NCBI GenBank assembly: GCA_026545225.1
Contig: CM048847.1
Span: 4,154,001-4,218,000, forward strand
Length of the DNA: 64,000 bases
Source of the DNA: Cornus controversa
Lineage: Eukaryota > Streptophyta > Magnoliopsida > Cornales > Cornaceae
Reading direction: 5' to 3'
Position numbers and translations under genes: made by a program. Under the pieces are notes generated by a model. That model ran no database searches. It saw nothing but the letters and a program-made list of their open reading frames with translations, and was not told the origin of the DNA. Shown one piece after another: positions 52,193-64,000 of the stretch; position 1 is the first letter of the stretch, and every line of letters begins with the position of its first letter.

Positions 52193-52272
52193 ATGGACAC
52201 TTCTGGGCACGTGTCCCCCCAACATTTATATCTAAACAATAAAAATGGACACTTCTGGGCCCGTGTCCCCCC
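52193..52272 (-). repeat. Paired GGACAC/GTGTCC hairpin repeats
   Basis: Two 28-bp copies (52193-52220 and 52245-52272), 52 bp apart, corresponding to 30299-30378. Both arms are kept in both copies. Confidence 0.8.
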
Positions 52273-53179
52273 AACATTTCTACAACATGCATAATATAAT
52301 CAAAAATACATATCTCAGTCCCTGAGTGTCCGTATTATATACATACATCACATGAATAAAATACAATTGAAGGACTGAATCAACATAATCGCTTTATACA
52401 TTTAATCCAAAGGTAAAGCGTCTATCTATCCACTATCCTGGACATGCATTAGATTCTAAGGAATCTAATTACCACCTCTGTAACTGGTGCTATCAGTTTC
52501 CCCAACTGACTCCAAAACCAGCAACACCTACAAAACCTGGGAGGGGGTGAGCTCAAAGGCCCAACAAGGTATATAGAACCATACTATCACCGCTGCAGCA
52601 GGTCGATCCTCACATATTCTCAAAAATATACATGCACTTAAATATATCACAATATTTAAGACCATGCCCCACCTAGCATGCATGAACCAACGATGTATAT
52701 GGCTACTCTAGCACATATGAACATACAAAATCCACAACACATGATTTTAGAAATCATTCTCAACATGCTTGAAAGCAGTAAACATTCAGCACCAATATGT
52801 ATATAGAACATATATATATCAACACATTTACATAAACAATGTAAATCAACTATTACATCTCCTACTCGTCAAGTAGCACATCCCAAATGCAATAAAGATG
52901 CATTTAAACCATATTACATGCGTAAAAGCAATAGACATCCAAAATATATCATGTTCTGTCACAAACAACGTATATATATAAGAATGCGTTTAACACACAG
53001 CATGCTTCACAATCGATAATGTAAGCAAGTTCACACGCTTGTCTCTCTCTCGGCTCAACCTGATATCCTAACATGATTCTCAACTAATCATGTGACCTGG
53101 GACGCCTCCCACAACCATCTCACGACCTTGACCTACTCCGCCAATGTCATACTTCCGGGGCAATATTTTGGTTTGCCCA

Positions 53180-53400
53180 TTGGTGATTAGACCATATCAG
53201 CACCGTCACCAATTATTCGTTTACTCAAGGTGATTAGACCATATCAGCACCGTCACCGAGTATTAGGTGGCTCAAAGTGGTTAGACCATATCAGCACCGC
53301 CACTGAGCTTATTTTGACTCAAGATGATTAGACCATATCAGCACCGTCACCGAGTCTTAAATGGTTCAAGGTGGTTAGACCATATCAGCACCGCCACCCA
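53180..53400 (-). repeat. 47-bp tandem repeat in the 4-kb LTR
   Basis: AGACCATATCAGCACCG recurs at 53189, 53236, 53283, 53330 and 53377, exactly 47 bp apart. It is the reverse complement of the array at 29170-29404 and has the same copy number of well-kept units. Confidence 0.9.
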
Positions 53401-55466
53401 TTATTTACCTACTCTAGGTAATTCAACCACACTTCCCCGTTTCCTCACAACGGCACCATATATGCATTTCAAACATATAACTACCGAACATTCAATGTTC
53501 ATGTCTCACAATGCCTAAGCTAGTTAAAAGGACATAGCATGCATTTCATCTCCACATAAACCCACATAAACCACATATGTGTCATTTCCCTCCCATATAT
53601 GCAGTATGGATGCATATATACACAGCATAATACTTTCATGCATCAACCCATGCCTATGAATACTAAAAAGAAGTATTTAGCATGCCTCTCATCACATTCC
53701 AACACATATAGCACATACATGTTCAAAACCCGCATAATACCTCACATATGCAAACACTTCAACTTAGCACATTTTTATTATGCTATAACCAATGCATACT
53801 TTCGATATATGTAAATATAGCTAGCATGCATCTCATATCCACATTCCCACATATAGCCACGTATATGTCAAATCATGCATATAAATCACATATGCACCTA
53901 CGCTAGCATAAATACAGTCATGCTCTCATTCAATGCATGTATTCACTACAGGTAGCTAACATGCATTCTAATCACAATATATATACACATATATATTACA
54001 TCACCCACATATGTATCAAAAACATATTAAACACTTAGCACATTTCATACTTTTCAAATGCTCGCCATAAGTTACATTCAACTTAGCATGCATTTCTACC
54101 ACTGTAACCATATATATATAATCACCTATATATATACTTAACCTCATGCACAAGAGCCACATATGCATACAATATAACACATAGCTAAACAGATATTATT
54201 TAGCAAACTTTTCATGAATTTTAATCTATACATACATGCATACCACAATGCAAACAAGCGATGAATTTAACATGTTATCGCTTCCCAACCCGCACATACA
54301 TATATATATACACACACGAACATGTATATCCTCTCACATCCCATGTATGTACCACATTCCCTATACACATATATATATAAGCGCCTACATATATATGTAT
54401 ATACACATACCACATATGATCAAATTAATAACATATGTAAATTACTCAACGTAAATAAAATGTACGTAAGAGATAGAGGCAAGAATCAACTTGCCTTAGG
54501 TCCAACTCTCAACCGGTCTGTGCCTGTAAAGCGGTCCTCTTCCAAGTCCGGTCCAGTTCTGTGTCAAAACCCACCCAACTGATTCAACTGAACCTTCGTT
54601 TAAATTGACCCAATTCTAAGGTCCAATTCATTACTCTACTTGCTTCATAAACCATGCTTATCCCACTTGCCCAATTTAATCAACTTGAGGCCCAATTCAC
54701 ATCAACCAAACCTAATATGGAAGCCCAACCCAGCTGAACTATTTACTGTCATGGGGCCAATTCCATTGATACCCAAACCGTGAGAAATCTCCACATGGCT
54801 GCCAAGGCCCCATAGCCGAACTCCACATACTCACTATCAACTATGATAGCCCATCAACCATGGTCACCCCCACCATCATCAACCCCAAGCAAAAACCATG
54901 CAAACCAGCCCATTGAAGCTCCACGAACAATTCACAGCCAACCATCCAAACATAACCCAACCGGGGCAGCCACTACTGCTGCTATCCCGAACCCGTGAAC
55001 ACCCAAACCTCACCGGAAACAACCAAGGAAAATCCCCCTGGAATAACCCTTCAGTCGGCTCGGGCCAAGCCCAAGAAGGACCTCCGCCGAACCCAGCTGC
55101 AACAGCCGAGAACCCCCACTGCCTGCGGACCACCGCGAGCCTCTGTCGGTCGTCGATCGGAGCTCCAAGTCGGACCACCATACACGGCCGAGCAAGCCCC
55201 AATCGTTACCACCACGGTCGCCAAGAAGAAACCCAAAACTCAGCCACTGCCGTGAACCGAGCCCATCGCCGACGGACCCAGAAACTCCCGTCGCTGCTGC
55301 TCACCACTGTCGCCGATGGCCAGCCGAAGTCCCCTTCGCGAACGGCTCGGTCGAACCGAGCCCATCACGCTCACCGGCACGCCACCTCAACCCCTTCGGC
55401 CACCGCAACCCGCCGACAGCCACGCCACCGCCGGCGCCGAGATCGGCGGCCCCTCCTTCCCCGGGT

Positions 55467-55605
55467 TTCTCTCTCCCCGACTTCTCCTTCTCTCTCCTCT
55501 TTTCTTTTCTTTCTTTTTCCTTTTCTTTTCTTTCTTTTCTTTTTCCTTTTCTTTCTTTTCTTTTTCCTTTTCTTTCTCTTTTCTTTCTTCTTTTTCTCCT
55601 TCAGC
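55467..55605 (-). repeat. Pyrimidine-rich low-complexity tract
   Basis: Dense TTTTC/TTTCC and CTCT runs. It is the minus-strand equivalent of the purine tract in the solo LTR leader. Confidence 0.8.
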
Positions 55606-55639
55606 CGACCCACTTGGGTCTTTTATCTTCTCATCACTC

Positions 55640-55960
55640 TTTTGGTCCACACATTATATATATATTATATATATATATAATGTACTACACTATACACAAA
55701 AATACATGTATTCCATGTACTTCCCCTCACTTACCTATATAAACATATAGGTCCCTCTATACTTGTCTATAATTACATATAGACCCCTTAGATATATATA
55801 TATATACACTTATGTCTCCATATATATATATACACACTCACCACGCAACTATATATATATATATATATATCCCCATATATATATATAATTATATCCTCCA
55901 TCTTCATATATATATATATATATAATTCCATATATATACATATATATATAACATATTTTC
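55640..55960. repeat. AT microsatellites near the LTR start
   Basis: Many (TA)n runs broken by short unique words. They occupy the same position, relative to the LTR start, as 26560-26755. Confidence 0.8.
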
Positions 55961-56037
55961 GAATTTTAATTTATTCGAAAAAAAATCAGTCCGGTCCAAA
56001 ATCACTCGGAATCGGTCAAAATATTCCGGTCCTTACA

Positions 56038-56042
56038 TGCGC
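56038..56042. repeat. Target-site duplication, right side of the 51910 insertion
   Basis: TGCGC, matching 51905-51909. The satellite resumes with GTCGTTTCTTTGG. Confidence 0.93.
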
Positions 56043-56336
56043 GTCGTTTCTTTGGGACGCTTTGATAGTTTCATTTAAAAAAATGCAGCGTACGATTAGT
56101 ATTATGGCACAACTTCTCTTGGAATGCGGTTTTCGAATCAAAATAACTCAAATGAAACAAGTTTATAATGGTCGGTAGCTTGCTAATTGTTTCCTTTAGA
56201 TGTCCAAACGGTCGAACTTGGAACGAAGCACCATACGGTTGTGATGAAGATTGGATTGACATGTTCGTCACTTCTTTTGGATGCTTTGATGGTCTAATTT
56301 GGAAAAAAGAAACTTACGATTCTGATTATGGCACGA

Positions 56337-59300
56337 CTTCTCAAGGAATAGGTTTTTGAATCAGAACAACTCAAACTAAACTTGTTTGAAATCCTCAGTA
56401 GCTTGGGAATTGTTTCTTTTACTTTTCCAGATGGTTGAATTTTGCATAGAGCACCATACGGTTGTCATCATTCATGAGTGCAGCAAGGAATTACTATTTT
56501 TGATTCAGGATGTCCTGATGGTTGAATTTGGCATAAAGCAATGTATAATTCTAAGTATGGCACGATTTCACGTGGATTGGACTTTTCGAATCAGGAGAAG
56601 TAAAACGAAACAAGTTCGAAACCGTTGTTGTCATTCTCTATTTTTCTGAACATCTAGACGGTCAATTCTAGCACAAAGCGCCATACGGTTGTCGTCATGC
56701 CTGATTATTACAAGCAATTGTTCTTTTCGACTCAGAACAACTCAAACAAACATGGATGAAGATCGGAACGACATGCTCGTCGTTTCTTTGGGACGCTTTG
56801 ATAGTTTCATTTAAAAAAATGTAGCGTACGATTAGTATTATGGCACAACTTCTCTTGGAATGCGGTTTTCGAATCAAAATAACTCAAATGAAACAAGTTT
56901 AAAATGGTCGGTAGCTTGCTAATTGTTTCCTTTAGATGTCCAAACGGTCGAACTTGGAACGAAGCACCATACGGTTGTGATGAAGATCGGATTGACATGT
57001 TCGTCACTTCTTTTGGATGCTTTGATTGTCTAATTTGGAAAAAAGAAACTTACGATTCTGATTATGGCATGACTTCTCAAGGAATAGGTTTTTGAATCAG
57101 AACAACTCAAACTAAACTTGTTTAAAATCCTCGGTAGCTTGGGAATTGTTTCTTTTACTTTTCCAGATGGTTGAAGTTGGCATAGAGCACCATACGGTTG
57201 TGATCATTCATGAGTGCAGCAAGGAATTACTATTTTTGATTCAGGATGTCCTGATGGTTGAATTTGGCATAAAGCAATGTATAATTCTAAGTATGGCACG
57301 ATTTCACGTGGATTGGACTTTTCGAATCAGGACAAGTAAAACGAAACAAGTTCGAAACCGTTGTTGTCATTCTCTATTTTTCTGAACATCCAGATGGTCA
57401 ATTCTAGCACAAAGCGCCATACGGTTGTCGTCATGCCTGATTATTACAAGCAATTGTTCTTTTCGACTCAGAACAACTCAAACAAACATGGATGAAGATC
57501 GGATCGACATGCTCGTCGTTTCTTTGGGACGATTTGATGGTTTCATTTAGAAAAAAGTAGCGTACGATTAGTATTATGGCACAACTTCTCTTGGAATGCG
57601 GTTTTCGAATCAAAACAACTCAAATAAACAAGTTTAAAATGGTCGGTAGCTTGCTAATTGTTTCCTTTAGATGTCCAAACGGTCGAACTTGGAACGAAGC
57701 ACCATACGGTTGTGATGAAGATCGGATTGACATGTTCGTCATTTCTTTTGGATGCTTTGATGGTCTAATTTGGAAAAAAGAAACTTACGATTCTGATTAT
57801 GGCACGACTTCTCAAGGAATAGGTTTTTGAATCAGAACAACTCAAACTAAACTTGTTTAAAATCCTCGGTAGCTTGGGAATTGTTTCTTTTACTTTTCCG
57901 GATGGTTGAAGTTGGCATAGAGCACCATACGGTTGTGATCATTCATGAGTGCAGCAAGGAATTACTATTTTTGATTCAGGATGTCCTGATGGTTGAATTT
58001 GGCATAAAGCAATGTATAATTCTAAGTATGGCACGATTTCACGTGGATTGGACTTTTCGAATCAGGACAAGTAAAACGAAACAAGTTCGAAACCGTTGTT
58101 GTCATTCTCTATTTTTCTGAACATCCAGATGGTCAATTCTAGCACAAAGCGCCATACGGTTGTCGTCATGCCTGATTATTACAAGCAATTGTTCTTTTCG
58201 ACTCAGAACAACTCAAACAAACATGGATGAAGATCGGAACGACATGCTCGTCGTTTCTTTGGGACGCTTTGATAGTTTCATTTAAAAAAATGCAGTGTAC
58301 GATTAGTATTATGGCACAACTTCTCTTGGAATGCGGTTTTCGAATCAAAACAACTCAAATGAAACAAGTTTAAAATGGTCGGTAGCTTGCTAATTGTTTC
58401 CTTTAGATGTCCAAACGGTCGAACTTGGAACGAAGCACCATACGGTTGTGATGAAGATCGGATTGACATGTTCGTCACTTCTTTTGGATGCTTTGATGGT
58501 CTAATTTGGAAAAAAGAAACTTACGATTCTGATTATGGCACGACTTCTCAAGGAATAGGTTTTTGAATCAGAACAACTCAAACTAAACTTGTTTAAAATC
58601 CTCGGTAGCTTGGGAATTGTTTCTTTTACTTTTCCAGATGGTTGAAGTTGGCATAGAGCACCATACAGTTGTGATCATTCATGAGTGCAGCAAGGAATTA
58701 CTATTTTTGATTCAGGATGTCCTGATGGTTGAATTTGGCATAAAGCAATGTATAATTCTAAGTATGGCACGATTTCACGTGGATTGGACTTTTCGAATCA
58801 GGACAAGTAAAACGAAACAAGTTCGAAACCGTTGTTGTCATTCTCTATTTTTCTGAACATCCAGATGGTCAATTCTAGCACAAAGCGCCATACGGTTGTC
58901 GTCATGCCTGATTATTACAAGCAATTGTTCTTTTCGACTCAGAACAACTCAAACAAACATGGATGAAGATCGGATCGACATGCTCGTCGTTTCTTTGGGA
59001 CGCTTTGATGGTTTCATTTAGAAAAAAGTAGCGTACGATTAGTATTATGGCACAACTTCTCTTGGAATGCGGTTTTCGAATCAAAACAACTCAAATAAAC
59101 AAGTTTAAAATTGTCGGTAGCTTGCTAATTGTCTCCTTTAGATGTTCAAACGGTCGAACTTGGAACGAAGCACCATACGGTTGTGATGAAGATCGGATTG
59201 ACATGTTCGTCATTTCTTTTGGATGCTTTGATGGTCTAATTTGGAAAAAAGAAACTTACGATTCTGATTATGGCACAACTTCTCAAGGAATAGGTTTTTG

Positions 59301-60837
59301 AATCAGAACAACTCAAACTAAACTTGTTTAAAATCCTCGGTAGCTTGGGAATTGTTTCTTTTACTTTTCCAGATGGTTGAATTTTGCATAGAGCACCATA
59401 CGGTTGTGATCATTCATGAGTGCAGCAAGGAATTACTATTTTTGATTCAGGATGTCCTGATGGTTGAATTTGGCATAAAGCAATGTATAATTCTAAGTAT
59501 GGCACGATTTCACGTGGATTGGACTTTTCGAATCAGGAGAAATAAAACGAAACAAGTTCGAAACCGTTGTTGTCATTCTCTATTTTTCTGAACATCTAGA
59601 TGGTCAATTCTAGCACAAAGCGCCATACGGTTGTCGTCATCCTGATTATTACAAGCAATTGTTCTTTTAGACTCAGAACAACTCAAACAAACATGGATGA
59701 AGATCGGAACGACATGCGCGTCGTTTCTTTGGGACGCTTTGATAGTTTCATTTAAAAAAATGCAGCGTACGATTAGTATTATGGCACAACTTCTCTTGGA
59801 ATGCGGTTTTCGAATCAAAATAACTCAAATGAAACAAGTTTAAAATGGTCGGTAGCTTGCTAATTGTTTCCTTTAGATGTCCAAACGGTCGAACTTGGAA
59901 CGAAGCACCATACGGTTGTGATGAAGATTGGATTGACATGTTCGTCACTTCTTTTGGATGCTTTGATGGTCTAATTTGGAAAAAAGAAACTTACGATTCT
60001 GATTATGGCACGACTTCTCAAGGAATAGGTTTTTGAATCAGAACAACTCAAACTAAACTTGTTTAAAATCCTCGGTAACTTGGGAATTGTTTCTTTTACT
60101 TTTCCAGATGGTTGAAGTTGGCATAGAGCACCATACGGTTGTGATCATTCATGAGTGCAGCAAGGAATTACTATTTTTGATTCAGGATGTCCTGATGGTT
60201 GAATTTGGCATAAAGCAATGTATAATTCTAAGTATGGCACGATTTCACGTGGATTGGACTTTTCGAATCAGGACAAGTAAAATGAAACAAGTTCGAAACC
60301 GTTGTTGTCATTCTCTATTTTTCTGAACATCCAGATGGTCAATTCTAGCACAAAGCGCCATACGGTTGTCGTCATGCCTGATTATTACAAGCAATTGTTC
60401 TTTTCGACTCAGAACAACTCAAACAAACATGGATGAATATCGGAACGACATGCTCGTCGTTTCTTTGGGACGCTTTGATAGTTTCATTTAAAAAAATGCA
60501 GCGTACGATTAGTATTATGGCACAACTTCTCTTGGAATGCGGTTTTCGAATCAAAACAACTCAAATGAAACAAGTTTAAAATGGTCGGTAGCTTGCTAAT
60601 TGTTTCCTTTAGATGTCCAAACGGTCGAACTTGGAACGAAGCACCATACGGTTGTGATGAAGATCGGATTGACATGTTCGTCACTTCTTTTGGATGCTTT
60701 GATGGACTAATTTGGAAAAAAGAAACTTACGATTCTGATTATGGCACGACTTCTCAAGGAATAGGTTTTTGAATCAGAACAACTCAAACTAAACTTGTTT
60801 AAAATCCTCGGTAGCTTGGGAATTGTTTCTTTTACTT
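56337..60837. repeat. Satellite segment duplicated from 44850-49350 (copy 2)
   Basis: Carries the same ordered set of rare variants as copy 1 at +11487. The match is lost to the left of about 56337, where GAAGATTGG faces GAAGATCGG. It is lost to the right of about 60845, where TTGAAGTTGGC faces TTGAATTTTGC. Confidence 0.8.
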
Positions 60838-63800
60838 TTCCAGATGGTTGAAGTTGGCATAGAGCACCATACGGTTGTGATCATTCATGAGTGCAGCAAG
60901 GAATTACTATTTTTGATTCAGGATGTCCTGATGGTTGAATTTAGCATAAAGCAATGTATAATTCTAAGTATGGCACGATTTCACGTGGATTGGACTTTTC
61001 GAATCAGGACAAGTAAAATGAAACAAGTTCGAAACCGTTGTTGTCATTCTCTATTTTTCTGAACATCCAGATGGTCAATTCTAGCACAAAGCGCCATACG
61101 GTTGTCGTCATGCCTGATTATTACAAGCAATTGTTCTTTTCGACTCAGAACAACTCAAACAAACATGGATGAATATCGGAACGACATGCTCGTCGTTTCT
61201 TTGGGACGCTTTGATAGTTTCATTTAAAAAAATGCAGCGTACGATTAGTATTATGGCACAACTTCTCTTGGAATGCGGTTTTCGAATCAAAACAACTCAA
61301 ATGAAACAAGTTTAAAATGGTCGGTAGCTTGCTAATTGTTTCCTTTAGATGTCCAAACGGTCGAACTTGGAACGAAGCACCATACGGTTGTGATGAAGAT
61401 CGGATTGACATGTTCGTCACTTCTTTTGGATGCTTTGATGGTCTAATTTGGAAAAAAGAAACTTACGATTCTGATTATGGCACGACTTCTCAAGGAATAG
61501 GTTTTTGAATCAGAACAACTCAAACTAAACTTGTTTAAAATCCTCGGTAGCTTGGGAATTGTTTCTTTTACTTTTCCAGATGGTTGAAGTTGGCATAGAG
61601 CACCATACGGTTGTGATCATTCATGAGTGCAGCAAGGAATTACTATTTTTGATTCAGGATGTCCTGATGGTTGAATTTGGCATAAAGCAATGTATAATTC
61701 TAAGTATGGCACGATTTCACGTGGATTGGACTTTTCGAATCAGGACAAGTAAAACGAAATAAGTTCGAAACCGTTGTTGTCATTCTCTATTTTTCTGAAC
61801 ATCCAGATGGTCAATTCTAGCACAAAGCGCCATACGGTTGTCGTCATGCCTGATTATTACAAGCAATTGTTCTTTTCGACTCAGAACAACTCAAACAAAC
61901 ATGGATGAAGATCGGATCGACATGCTCGTCGTTTCTTTGGGACGCTTTGATGGTTTCATTTAGAAAAAAGTAGCGTACGATTAGTATTATGGCACAACTT
62001 CTCTTGGAATGCGGTTTTCGAATCAAAACAACTCAAATAAACAAGTTTAAAATTGTCGGTAGCTTGCTAATTGTCTCCTTTAGATGTCCAAACGGTCGAA
62101 CTTGGAACGAAGCACCATACGGTTGTGATGAAGATCGGATTGACATGTTTGTCATTTCTTTTGGATGTTTTGATGGTCTAATTTGGAAAAAAGAAACTTA
62201 CGATTCTGATTATGGCACGACTTCTCAAGGAATAGGTTTTTGAATCAGAACAACTCAAACTAAACTTGTTTAAAATCCTCGGTAGCTTGGGAATTGTTTC
62301 TTTTACTTTTCCGGATGGTTGAAGTTTGCATAGAGCACCATACGGTTGTGATCATTCATGAGTGCAGCAAGGAATTACTATTTTTGATTCAGGATGTCCT
62401 GATGGTTGAATTTGGCATAAAGCAATGTATAATTCTAAGTATGGCACGATTTCACGTGGATTGGACTTTTCGAATCAGGAGAAATAAAACGAAACAAGTT
62501 CGAAACCGTTGTTGTCATTCTCTATTTTTCTGAACATCTAGATGGTCAATTCTAGCACAAAGCGCCATACGGTTGTCGTCATCCTGATTATTACAAGCAA
62601 TTGTTCTTTTAGACTCAGAACAACTCAAACAAACATGGATGAAGATCGGAACGACATGCGCGTCGTTTCTTTGGGACGCTTTGATAGTTTCATTTAAAAA
62701 AATGCAGCGTACGATTAGTATTATGGCACAACTTCTCTTGGAATGCGGTTTTCGAATCAAAATAACTCAAATGAAACAAGTTTAAAATGGTCGGTAGCTT
62801 GCTAATTGTTTCCTTTAGATGTCCAAACGGTCGAACTTGGAACGAAGCACCATACGGTTGTGATGAAGATTGGATTGACATGTTCGTCACTTCTTTTGGA
62901 TGCTTTGATGGTCTAATTTGGAAAAAAGAAACTTACGATTCTGATTATGGCACGACTTCTCAAGGAATAGGTTTTTGAATCAGAACAACTCAAACTAAAC
63001 TTGTTTAAAATCCTCGGTAGCTTGGGAATTGTTTCTTTTACTTTTCCAGATGGTTGAAGTTGGCATAGAGCACCATACGGTTGTGATCATTCATGAGTGC
63101 AGCAAGGAATTACTATTTTTGATTCAGGATGTCCTGATGGTTGAATTTGGCATAAAGCAATGTATAATTCTAAGTATGGCACGATTTCACGTGGATTGGA
63201 CTTTTCGAATCAGGACAAGTAAAATGAAACAAGTTCGAAACCGTTGTTGTCATTCTCTATTTTTCTGAACATCCAGATGGTCAATTCTAGCACAAAGCGC
63301 CATACGGTTGTCGTCATGCCTGATTATTACAAGCAATTGTTCTTTTCGACTCAGAACAACTCAAACAAACATGGATGAATATCGGAACGACATGCTCGTC
63401 GTTTCTTTGGGACGCTTTGATAGTTTCATTTAAAAAAATGCAGCGTACGATTAGTATTATGGCACAACTTCTCTTGGAATGCGGTTTTCGAATCAAAACA
63501 ACTCAAATGAAACAAGTTTAAAATGGTCGGTAGCTTGCTAATTGTTTCCTTTAGATGTCCAAACGGTCGAACTTGGAACGAAGCACCATACGGTTGTGAT
63601 GAAGATCGGATTGACATGTTCGTCACTTCTTTTGGATGCTTTGATGGTCTAATTTGGAAAAAAGAAACTTACGATTCTGATTATGGCACGACTTCTCAAG
63701 GAATAGGTTTTTGAATCAGAACAACTCAAACTAAACTTGTTTAAAATCCTCGGTAGCTTGGGAATTGTTTCTTTTACTTTTCCAGATGGTTGAAGTTGGC

Positions 63801-64000
63801 ATAGAGCACCATACGGTTGTGATCATTCATGAGTGCAGCAAGGAATTACTATTTTTGATTCAGGATGTCCTGATGGTTGAATTTGGCATAAAGCAATGTA
63901 TAATTCTAAGTATGGCACGATTTCACGTGGATTGGACTTTTCGAATCAGGACAAGTAAAACGAAACAAGTTCAAAACCGTTGTTGTCATTCTCTATTTTT

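Larger units (their letters stand above)
51910..56037 (-). mobile_element. Truncated or chimeric large-LTR gypsy insertion (4128 bp): one LTR, primer site and a foreign-looking LTR end
   Basis: Flanked by a perfect 5-bp TGCGC duplication, so it inserted or matured as one unit. On the minus strand: a 4023-bp LTR (56037 to 52015; TGTAAGGACC...GGGGCGTGACA), 3 bases, the primer site TGGTATCAGAGC, about 20 bases, and then about 70 bases ending GGGGTGTTACA. That end resembles a chromovirus LTR end but is clearly different from this element's own LTR end. No gag or pol remains. It is an odd structure, neither a solo LTR nor a normal two-LTR element. Confidence 0.88.
52015..56037 (-). repeat. 4-kb LTR (4023 bp), same family as the solo LTR at 26480
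   Basis: TG...CA boundaries. It shares with 26480-30554 the start (TGTAAGGACCGGAAT versus TGTAAAGACCGGAAT), the end, the hairpin pair, the 47-bp repeats and the TA/purine/GC-rich leader. It differs at many positions, so the two insertions are not recent sisters. The long plus-strand frame at 54898-55680 (260 codons) is antisense to the LTR, runs into a C/T microsatellite and is not supported as a gene. Confidence 0.9.
56038..64000. repeat. Satellite array, block 3 (about 10.8 monomers), runs off the window
   Basis: In phase with block 2: from 51336 to 56204, less 4133 bp of insertion and duplication, is 735 bp. Phase marks fall at 56204, 56940, 57675, 58411, 59146, 59881, 60617, 61353, 62088, 62823 and 63559. 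No gene is visible. Confidence 0.97.

Noticed and set aside
54898..55680. 260-codon plus-strand frame in the 4-kb LTR
   Set aside because: Antisense to the LTR. It ends in a run of Phe and Leu from the C/T microsatellite. The corresponding stretch of the solo LTR has no matching frame.
1..64000. Calling the satellite centromeric
   Set aside because: Length, higher-order structure and chromovirus insertions fit a centromere, pericentromere or subtelomere equally. No CENH3 or cytological evidence can be read from sequence alone.

Overview
The window looks like heterochromatic DNA from a flowering-plant nuclear genome. The evidence is a long tandem satellite plus nested Ty3/gypsy LTR retrotransposons with plant chromovirus features: an initiator-methionine tRNA primer site, a gag with two zinc knuckles, and a chromodomain-like C terminus. 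I see no host protein-coding gene, rRNA, tRNA or CRISPR array.

Layout. (1) 1-17189: satellite block 1. (2) 17190-31748: a minus-strand gypsy element with one intact 1555-aa Gag-Pol frame. Its LTRs are 2755 bp and nearly identical. Its 5' LTR (the right-hand one) is split by a plus-strand 4075-bp solo LTR at 26480-30554. (3) 31749-51909: satellite block 2, resuming in exact phase. (4) 51910-56037: a minus-strand insertion made of one 4-kb LTR of the solo-LTR family, a primer-binding site and a short tail that looks like the end of a different LTR. (5) 56038-64000: satellite block 3, again in phase. The array continues beyond both ends of the window.

The satellite amounts to about 45.3 kb, or roughly 61-62 monomers of 734-736 bp, all in the same orientation. 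Each monomer is itself built from three diverged copies of an ancestral unit of about 285 bp. Two of the three copies carry different deletions of about 60 bp. Monomers fall into two main types (A, 736 bp; B, 735 bp) in irregular order. Multi-monomer blocks recur at whole-monomer offsets of 3, 4, 10 and 18, as expected from repeated unequal exchange.

The coding capacity belongs only to the gypsy element, which supplies Gag, protease, reverse transcriptase, RNase H and integrase as one polyprotein. The two 4-kb-LTR insertions have no coding capacity of their own. The order of events read from the sequence is: satellite expansion, then gypsy insertion (recent, judged by LTR identity), then insertion of a 4-kb-LTR element into the gypsy 5' LTR and its reduction to a solo LTR. 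The insertion at 51910 is independent.
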